Under the pieces are notes generated by a model that saw only the letters and a program-made list of their open reading frames with translations, was not told the DNA's origin and ran no database searches. A stretch of 11,314 bases of DNA, taken from positions 1 through 11,314 of the forward strand of contig NT_187165.1 of the NCBI RefSeq assembly GCF_000265205.3, written 5' to 3'. Position 1 is the stretch's first letter, and the number at the start of each line of letters is the position of its first letter. Below are positions 6,764-11,314 of the stretch, piece after piece. Source of the DNA: Sinorhizobium fredii USDA 257 (GTDB lineage: Bacteria; Pseudomonadota; Alphaproteobacteria; Rhizobiales; Rhizobiaceae). A program made the translations under genes and the position numbers.

Positions 6764-7846
6764 GACTGCTGATTTGACGATGATCCCACCATCCGGACTT
6801 CTGCGCATTTGACGGCCGGTAGCAGCGCGAAAGACTTGCAGCAATTGCAGCGCCGGCGGCACCCGTGACCACAGGGTTTTCATGCGTTCCCTGCCATTTC
6901 GGCTTTTCCGCACTGCCTGGCCCGTAACAATGCGCTGTGACCAGCGGAAGCCGATCTCGTGGAAATACAAGTCGGCATGCTGCGGGCTGATATGATGAAA
7001 GACGCCGGCAATTGTGCGGCGGACGCGGGAATTGAAACCTTCGACCGAATTGACATGGACGGCGTCGCGAACGTATTCGCGGCTGGAATGCTTCACGGTG
7101 TCATGCCTGGCATAGTTCTCGCCAAGGGCTATGAACGCTGTCGCCTCATCGCTCATCAAGCAGGCATGGGGTTCGATCTGCGTTTCGACGGCGCGCGCCG
7201 CTGCACGTAGCGAAAGACCAGTCACCACCGCAGCCCGCGCGTCACCGGCCGGAGTGCCGGGTGTGACGTCATCTGGTCGCTGCACCATCACCATGACCGG
7301 TGTCTTCTGGGTATTCGGCAGACCTTTTCGGCCTCGTCCAGGCGGCGGATCGTCCGGATTTATTCTCGGTCGCCCACCAAGATGAAAATGGTCGATCTCC
7401 ACCGTGCCATCGAGCATGTGCTCGCGCGCCGCCATGAGACGCAGCGCGTGTCCCATCCGCCAGGCCGTGGGTTGGCTCACCCCCAGAGCCTCGGCCAAGC
7501 GCACCGAGGACAAACCTTTATCCGACTGCAGCATCAGCCACATGCCCTTCAGCCAGACACGCAAAGGAAGCTTTGTGGAATGCAGAGGCGTGTGGGTCGT
7601 CACCGTGAACTGGAACCGGCAATCGCCGCTGGAGCATTGATAGAGACCCGGACGCGCACGCCGCTTGCCGGTATCGCGCCCGGCTATCGCGATCGAACGT
7701 TTGTAACCACAGGCAGGGCAAACTCTCCCAGCCGGCCACACCATGCTTTCCAGCAACCTCCGACACTGCTCCTCATCGCGAAAGGCCACGATCATATCTT
7801 CCGCGGTCCGAATGTTGGTAAGCGCTGCAAGCATCGTTTCCGACAT
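6749..7846 (-). CDS. IS1595-family (ISXO2-like) transposase
   Basis: Transposase of the IS1595 family, 365 residues from ATG 7846 (MSETMLAALTNIRTAEDMIV). I chose this start because GAGGGAG lies six bases before it. The frame is also open from ATG 7882, which adds 12 residues. The domain order is an N-terminal zinc ribbon with CPAC at 43-46 and CSSGDC at 71-76, a helix-turn-helix at about 112-136 (LSSVRLAEALGVSQPTAWRM), and then the ISXO2-like DDE-type domain with D152 (VEIDHFHLGG), D233 (LMSDEATAF) and the HVNSVEGFNSRVRR block at 264-277, where N266 and E269 sit at the third catalytic position. No stop or frame break is seen. It acts only on its own ends and disrupts tnpC of the host IS66 element. 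Confidence 0.93.
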   Translation of the reverse strand: MSETMLAALTNIRTAEDMIVAFRDEEQCRRLLESMVWPAGRVCPACGYKRSIAIAGRDTGKRRARPGLYQCSSGDCRFQFTVTTHTPLHSTKLPLRVWLKGMWLMLQSDKGLSSVRLAEALGVSQPTAWRMGHALRLMAAREHMLDGTVEIDHFHLGGRPRINPDDPPPGRGRKGLPNTQKTPVMVMVQRPDDVTPGTPAGDARAAVVTGLSLRAAARAVETQIEPHACLMSDEATAFIALGENYARHDTVKHSSREYVRDAVHVNSVEGFNSRVRRTIAGVFHHISPQHADLYFHEIGFRWSQRIVTGQAVRKSRNGRERMKTLWSRVPPALQLLQVFRAATGRQMRRSPDGGIIVKSAVAVFG

Positions 7847-7908
7847 TCTCATCTCCCTCGGATCATGCCCGAAGAATCGCATGGTAACCCTTGGATAGCA
7901 AGCCTATT

Positions 7909-7965
7909 GCTGTCTTTGGTTGATAAAGGCCGCGTGTGACTAGGAACAGTTCTTGTTCTGACCCC
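7909..7965 (-). repeat. IS1595 right terminal inverted repeat, 57 bp
   Basis: Inverted copy of 6707-6763 with 52 of 57 bases matching. It is followed by the duplicated ATATA at 7966-7970. It lies upstream of the transposase start, so the promoter of that gene should be in or next to it. Confidence 0.93.
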
Positions 7966-8804
7966 ATATACGATGTGCTGGTGGCCTCTTTGTCCTTTTC
8001 TTTCAGGACCTGAACGGTCGTCTCGTCGCCATGGATGAGGGGTTGCAACCTGAGCCTCAGTTTCAGCGCGTGATAGATGCGATGCAGATGCTTCTCGCTC
8101 GAACCGATCACCCAGTGACCGAGAGCACCACGGCTGACAGGAACACCGGCCCGTTCGAAGGTCTGCGCCACTCGGTAGAGCGGTGTGCCGTCGACGTATT
8201 TGTGAACGAGTGCGAAGGCCAGCGTCGAGGCCGTGGCAATGCTGCCCGGCAGGGGCTGCGTTGGCATCGGTGCGATCACGACAGGCGTGTTGATCCCGGT
8301 GCGGTCGCAAAGGCGGCAAGCATACTTGAACCGCACATTCTGCAAGACCTTTGCCTTGACCTCGATATGAAGCTGCTCGGTAACGGCCTCACCCATGCGA
8401 TGCATCTGGTGACGGCAGCAAGGACAAGCCTTCTGATCGTCGGCAAGGTCATACTCGACGCGCTCGCGCGGCAGGTTCTGCGGAAGTGGTCTGCGGCCAC
8501 GCTTCTGACCCGTGATGCTTTCGACAGGTGGCAGACCTGTGTCCGGAATGTCGATGAGCTCGCTCTCGTGGCTGTCCGCTCCATCCTCGTCCGCACCCTC
8601 TTCGGCTTCGTTGAAGATGCGATCAACGTGCTTTTCGCTGCGCGGCGCAAAGCGATGGAGCCGCGCAAGCGCCAGCTCTTCTTCCAACTTGACGACCCGC
8701 TGCGAGAGCGCTTCCTTCTCGGTTTTAAGCGCGGCGATTTCGGCAGCATTTGCCGCCAACTGCGCCATCAGCTCTGCAACATCAGGTTCGCCGGTTCGAG
8801 TCAT
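7966..8804 (-). pseudogene. tnpC: IS66 TnpC transposase, 5' fragment
   Basis: N-terminal 278 residues of the IS66 transposase, starting at ATG 8804 (MTRTGEPDVAELMAQL) and cut in codon 279 by the IS1595 insertion. Residues about 10-50 form a leucine-rich coiled coil (LKTEKEALSQRVVKLEEELA). A zinc-finger region of the IS66 type follows (CPCCRHQMH near 127 and YACRLC at 161-166). The core begins with VDGTPLYRVAQTFERAGV, and the first catalytic aspartate is D260 in LIHGDETTVQVL. The start lies 52 bases after the tnpB stop, in the normal IS66 gene order. An open extension upstream of 8804 overlaps tnpB and is not family-like. Confidence 0.93.
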
Positions 8805-8856
8805 CGTAGTTTTGAATCTGAACCGCCACCCCGCGTCAACCGCAGAGTTCGCCGCC

Positions 8857-9210
8857 TCAGCCCGCGACCTGGTATTGCCGCACCGGGTGGCGGACCATCG
8901 CATCGATATCGATGCCGTCGAGTATCCAATGCAGCTGCTCGGTTGAAAGCGTGACCACCGGCACCTCACGGCGGGGCCATCGGAACTTGTCCTCTGTCAA
9001 CCGCTTCAGGATCAGCACAAAGCCCGATCGGTCGAAGAACAAGAGCTTCATCCGGTCACGACGGCGATTGCAGAAGGCAAAAACCGCTGGAGCAAACGGA
9101 TCGAGCGCCATCGTCTCCTGGACCAGAACCGCAAGGCGGTTGATGCCAGCCCGAAAGTCGATCGGTTCGCGATGCAGGTAGACCTTGATATCAGCGCTCA
9201 GTCTGAACAT
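8857..9210 (-). CDS. tnpB: IS66 accessory protein TnpB
   Basis: IS66 Orf2-type protein of 117 residues, the normal length (MFRLSADIKVYLHREPIDFR, then VFAFCNRRRDRMKLLFFDRS, and KRLTEDKFRWPR near the end). It is required with TnpA and TnpC for transposition of IS66 elements, though its exact biochemical role is not established. Its ATG overlaps the end of tnpA by 20 bases, indicating translational coupling. It appears intact. Confidence 0.93.
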   Translation of the reverse strand: MFRLSADIKVYLHREPIDFRAGINRLAVLVQETMALDPFAPAVFAFCNRRRDRMKLLFFDRSGFVLILKRLTEDKFRWPRREVPVVTLSTEQLHWILDGIDIDAMVRHPVRQYQVAG

Positions 9211-9640
9211 GACCCAACGCTCCGATGATTGCCGTCAATGCATCCACGTCACCGCATTCCAGCGTTAGCTTCACGCCGTTCGGCAGTGACGCGCTCACCT
9301 TCGCTGGAGAGGACAGCGGGCCGATCCTCTCTGCCTTCGGCGGCAGCTCTTCACCATCCGTGGCAGGCATCTCCAACGCGAACTCGCTGCTCGCCGCGGT
9401 GATCTGAACCGGAAGAAACGCCGATGTCGAAGACGGCGGGAATGGAGGGGCCTGGGTGTGTTTCCTTATCCATTTCCAAACGAGGTTCGCGTTGACCCCG
9501 TGTTCGAGCGCAAGTTTCGATACTGATGCGCCAGGTTCAAGGCAGGCCGCAATAAGACGGTCTTTCGATGCCCGATCGAACCGGCGTCGTCCATTCCGAC
9601 CAACGAGCCGCACGACAAGTTTTTGACCTTCTTCCATCAT
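9191..9640 (-). CDS. tnpA: IS66 accessory protein TnpA
   Basis: First gene of the IS66 element, 149 residues from ATG 9640 (MMEEGQKLVVRLVGRNGRRR). It has an IS3/IS66 OrfA-type helix-turn-helix at about residues 35-58 (ASVSKLALEHGVNANLVWKW), implying DNA binding, followed by a Pro/Ser-rich linker and a C-terminal part with ANGV-like SLPNGVKLTLECGDVDALTA. ATG 9640 is preferred because AGAGGTG lies eight bases upstream. A longer frame from 9685 would run through the hairpin at 9643-9669 and is not family-like. Its stop lies inside the start of tnpB. It appears intact. Confidence 0.92.
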   Translation of the reverse strand: MMEEGQKLVVRLVGRNGRRRFDRASKDRLIAACLEPGASVSKLALEHGVNANLVWKWIRKHTQAPPFPPSSTSAFLPVQITAASSEFALEMPATDGEELPPKAERIGPLSSPAKVSASLPNGVKLTLECGDVDALTAIIGALGHVQTER

Positions 9641-9642
9641 TT

Positions 9643-9669
9643 GGTGTCCACCTCTTTTAGGTGGACACC
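9643..9669 (-). promoter_or_regulatory. stem-loop covering the tnpA ribosome-binding site
   Basis: Perfect 11-bp inverted repeat GGTGTCCACCT / AGGTGGACACC with a 5-base loop, ending three bases before the tnpA ATG. The presumed ribosome-binding site (AGAGGTG) runs from the loop into the second arm, so pairing in RNA would hide it. In IS10 and IS50 such structures limit transposase made from read-through transcripts; the same role here is an inference. There is no T run, so a terminator is less likely. Confidence 0.6.
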
Positions 9670-9698
9670 TCATGCCAAAGCTCACTCAATCACAGAAG

Positions 9699-9720
9699 GT
9701 GCGGGGAAATTCGCGCTTAC
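9699..9720 (-). repeat. IS66 right terminal inverted repeat
   Basis: The reverse complement begins GTAAGCGCGAATTTCCCC and matches the left end at 21 of 22 positions. It is followed by the target duplication AGCCGAGA at 9721-9728. Confidence 0.95.
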
Positions 9721-10378
9721 AGCCGAGATTGTCCATCACGAGGATGTCGCCGGGCTTCAGCTCCGGCGCCAGCATTTTTCGACATAGACAAGGTGCGTTG
9801 ATCGGCCCGTCGATGACCCATGGCGCGCTGACGCGATCGACACGCAGGGTGGCAATGAACGTCATGGGGTTCCACTGCGCGGCGCCCAGCCTCGCAGCGG
9901 TGCCATGTTCGTCTTCGTCCAGGTCTCGTCGATGAAGACGAGGCGGGCCGGATCGATGCGATGGCGATGCTTCAGCCAGCGGCTGCGTCGGGCGGCGACA
10001 TCGGGGCGGTCGCGCTCGCTGGCGACCAACGTCTTTTTTTATAACTCAGCCCTTCCTCATGCACGAAGATCCAGACGGAGCGGTAGTCGACCTGCAGGCC
10101 CCGCTCCGCCAATTCCGCGACCAGCCCGCGCCAGGTGAACGCCTGCGCACGGCAGCGCTCGATCAGCCAGACCCGATGCTCACCGGCGATCGCCCGCGGC
10201 TTGTGCCCGCCCATCTGGCCGGGGGCGGCGCTGCCCGTCTCACGCCAGCGCCGTACCCAATCGATCGCCGTGCTGATGCCGATCCCGAAGCGCTTTGCCG
10301 CCGCCCGGCAGGACAGCGCATCGCGCGTAACTGCACCACAACACGGTCCCTAAGGTCATCCGAAAAAGGTTTCGCCAT
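9721..10378 (-). pseudogene. IS630-family transposase, 5' fragment with several frame breaks
   Basis: N-terminal and central part of the split transposase, starting at ATG 10378 (MAKPFSDDLRDRVV). Reading on needs at least three frame changes. After DRVV, the frame that gives SCRAAAKRFGIGISTAIDWV (helix-turn-helix) and then HEEGLSYKKRRW is used. It then shifts to SERDRPDVAARRSRW and FIDETWTKTNMAPLRGWAPR (first catalytic D). It shifts again to WNPMTFIATLRVDRVSAPWV and PELKPGDILVMDNLG (second catalytic D). About 15 expected residues between WAPR and WNPMTF are missing, and VEKVLAP is garbled to LCRKMLAP. The copy is clearly dead regardless of the IS66 insertion. Confidence 0.9.
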
Positions 10379-10489
10379 CCTGGCCGGCCTGAATGGTGAA
10401 TCTGATTTGCTCACAAAGGATCCTATGGGGAGTGGATAGCAACCTGCACCATGACAGAGTGGATTCGCTAAAATCTCTGGAGGCCAATC

Positions 10490-11188
10490 ATGCATCTTTC
10501 GACTGCCGATAGACCCGAGGCACCTGCCGCTATCCGCATGGATATTGGCGCGATCTTCGTCTCGTTGGAACTGAGTAGATCGACCTGGCTGGTCACGTCG
10601 CTTTCACCTGGCAGCGAGAAGATGTCGCGCCACACCGTCGCCGGCGGCGATAGCCCCGGACTACTCGCCTGTCGCGCCGATCTGCGCCAGAAGGCGCAGG
10701 CGCGCATAGGCAGGTTTTATCCCTTGGTGGTGATCCAGGAAGCGGGGCTGGACGGATTCTGGATCGACCGGGTGCTGAACCGGGAAGACTGGATCGAAAG
10801 TCACATTGTCGATGCCGCCTCGGTTGCGGTGGCCCGCCGCCACCGACGCGCCAAGACCGATCGGCTCGATGGCGAGGTACTGGTCCGCGCCCTGATGGCC
10901 TGGAAGCGGGGAGAACCGCGTGTTTGTTCGATGGTCAGGGTGCCGACGCCGGAGGACGAGGATCGTCGCCGGATTGGCCGGGAGCGCAAGGCGCTGGTCG
11001 CCGAACGGGTTGTCCATGTCAACCGCATCAAAGGCCTCCTCGTCAGCCAGGGCATCCGGGACTACGAGCCGTTGCGCCGTGATCGGCGTGATCGCCTGGA
11101 CGAACTTCGCACCGGCGATGGCCGTGCTACCTGCATGAAGGCCCAGATCGGAGCGGCGACCGGATGTGAGGTTGATCCGGCTCGGTGA
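10490..11188 (+). pseudogene. IS110-family transposase, N-terminal half only
   Basis: Recombinase-type transposase of the IS110 family, which uses a RuvC-like DEDD domain plus a C-terminal serine-containing domain and, in studied members, a bridge RNA. The frame starts at ATG 10490 with GGAGG seven bases upstream; ATG 10538 (MDIGAIFVSLELSRSTWLVT) is the conserved N-terminus. The DEDD residues are present: D18 (MDIG), E in VVIQEAGLDGFW, and both D in AKTDRLDGE. VAERVVHVNRIKGLL and DYEPLRRDRRDRLDELRTGDG follow. After LRTGDG the sequence degenerates and stops at 11188 (232 codons, against 340-400 residues for a full protein). The whole C-terminal catalytic-serine domain is missing. Just over 100 bases separate it from the IS630 gene start, so a normal IS110 5' non-coding end is probably incomplete as well. 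Confidence 0.85.
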
Positions 11189-11314
11189 TCGGGCCGGGAT
11201 ACGTGATCGGGCTCAGACTTGGATACCGAACGGCAAAGGCGGAACATTCACTTGACCACAAAATCCCCACGTAAGGGAATCCCAATGCCGATTCCGCCTA
11301 AATCATCCCGCTCT
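11189..11314. other. decayed IS110 tail and a repeat-like terminus at the window edge
   Basis: 11189-11264 contains traces of IS110 coding sequence with indels (for example TTGATCCGG) but no open frame. From about 11265 the sequence changes. On the minus strand it reads AGAGCGGGATGATTTAGGCG from the edge, then CATTGGGATTCCCTTA. The first 15 bases after the A match the IS630 left end at 5604-5618, apart from two differences, in inverted orientation. TGGGATTCCCTT is also found upstream of the transposase start near 862. It is probably the end of another IS630-type element or a rhizobial intergenic repeat, but the window stops before this can be decided. Confidence 0.4.

Larger units (their letters stand above)
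6707..7965 (-). mobile_element. IS1595-family insertion sequence, apparently complete
   Basis: Innermost and youngest layer. The 1259-bp element has matching ends (GGGGTCAGAACAAGAACTGT at both termini) and one transposase on the minus strand. It is flanked by ATATA on both sides (6702-6706 and 7966-7970). Joining the flanks with a single ATATA restores the tnpC codons for TSTSYMWAYRSG, which fixes the boundaries and the duplication length at five bases. Both ends and the gene look intact, so it may be active. Confidence 0.93.
5867..9720 (-). mobile_element. IS66-family insertion sequence, interrupted by an IS1595-family element
   Basis: Three-gene IS66 element (tnpA, tnpB, tnpC on the minus strand) bounded by 22-bp imperfect inverted repeats and by an exact 8-bp direct duplication, AGCCGAGA, at 5859-5866 and 9721-9728, the duplication length known for this family. 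The total is 3854 bp. Subtracting the 1259-bp inner element and its 5-bp duplication gives 2590 bp, normal for IS66. It inserted into the IS630 transposase at the MDNLG motif. The element is unlikely to move by itself because tnpC is broken. Confidence 0.95.
5604..10378 (-). mobile_element. IS630-family element split by an IS66 element
   Basis: Outermost layer of the nest. The left terminus is GAGTGGGATGATTTTAG at 5604-5620, directly after a TA (5602-5603), as expected for IS630 target choice. The transposase stop codon lies within this terminus. The two pieces, 5604-5866 and 9729-10378, join perfectly in frame at the IS66 target duplication AGCCGAGA. The right terminus is not clearly visible. 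It should lie within about 50 bases above 10378, where AATCAGATTCACCATTCA (minus strand) weakly resembles the left end. Confidence 0.8.

Noticed and set aside
7382..7939. Plus-strand frame of 185 codons
   Set aside because: Antisense shadow of the IS1595 transposase.
8031..8954. Plus-strand frame of 307 codons
   Set aside because: It lies opposite tnpC and the end of tnpB, which are clearly recognised on the minus strand.

Overview
The window looks like an accessory, insertion-sequence-rich part of a rhizobial (alphaproteobacterial, Rhizobiales) replicon, probably a symbiotic plasmid or symbiosis island. The evidence is a fairly high G+C content, transposases of types common in Rhizobium, Sinorhizobium and Mesorhizobium (two IS630 types, IS66, IS1595, IS110), a MocA-type dehydrogenase, and long stretches of broken or very small open frames between the few intact genes. 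The genus cannot be fixed from the sequence alone.

Layout. 1-834: the 5' part of an IS630-family transposase on the minus strand, cut by the window edge. 908-1841: a decayed-looking stretch with one small minus-strand frame and no gene I recognise. 1842-2585: an intact TauE/SafE-family membrane permease. 2586-3281: gene-poor, with weak coding relics. 3282-3872: three short frames that overlap stop-to-start, upstream of an intact Gfo/Idh/MocA-family dehydrogenase (4169-5380). 5604 to about 10400: a three-level nest of insertion sequences. 10490-11188: the N-terminal half of an IS110-family transposase, followed by a repeat-like end that runs out of the window.

The nest can be resolved to the base. 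An old IS630-family copy (left end at 5604) was split by an IS66-family element (5867-9720, 22-bp imperfect terminal inverted repeats starting GTAAGCG, 8-bp target duplication AGCCGAGA). That IS66 element was later split inside tnpC by an IS1595-family element (6707-7965, 57-bp imperfect inverted repeats, apparent 5-bp duplication ATATA). Removing the inner element and one duplication leaves an IS66 element of 2590 bp, a normal size for the family. The IS1595 transposase and the IS66 tnpA and tnpB look intact. tnpC is broken twice (the insertion plus a 7-bp tandem duplication), and the IS630 gene has several frame breaks.

The two clear cargo genes, the permease and the dehydrogenase, are about 1.6 kb apart and do not form one operon. 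I found no CRISPR array, tRNA, rRNA or phage genes. I do not see a convincing new system. The most worthwhile points are the chain of small coupled frames before the dehydrogenase, the hairpin over the IS66 tnpA ribosome-binding site, and the 5-bp duplication made by the IS1595 element.
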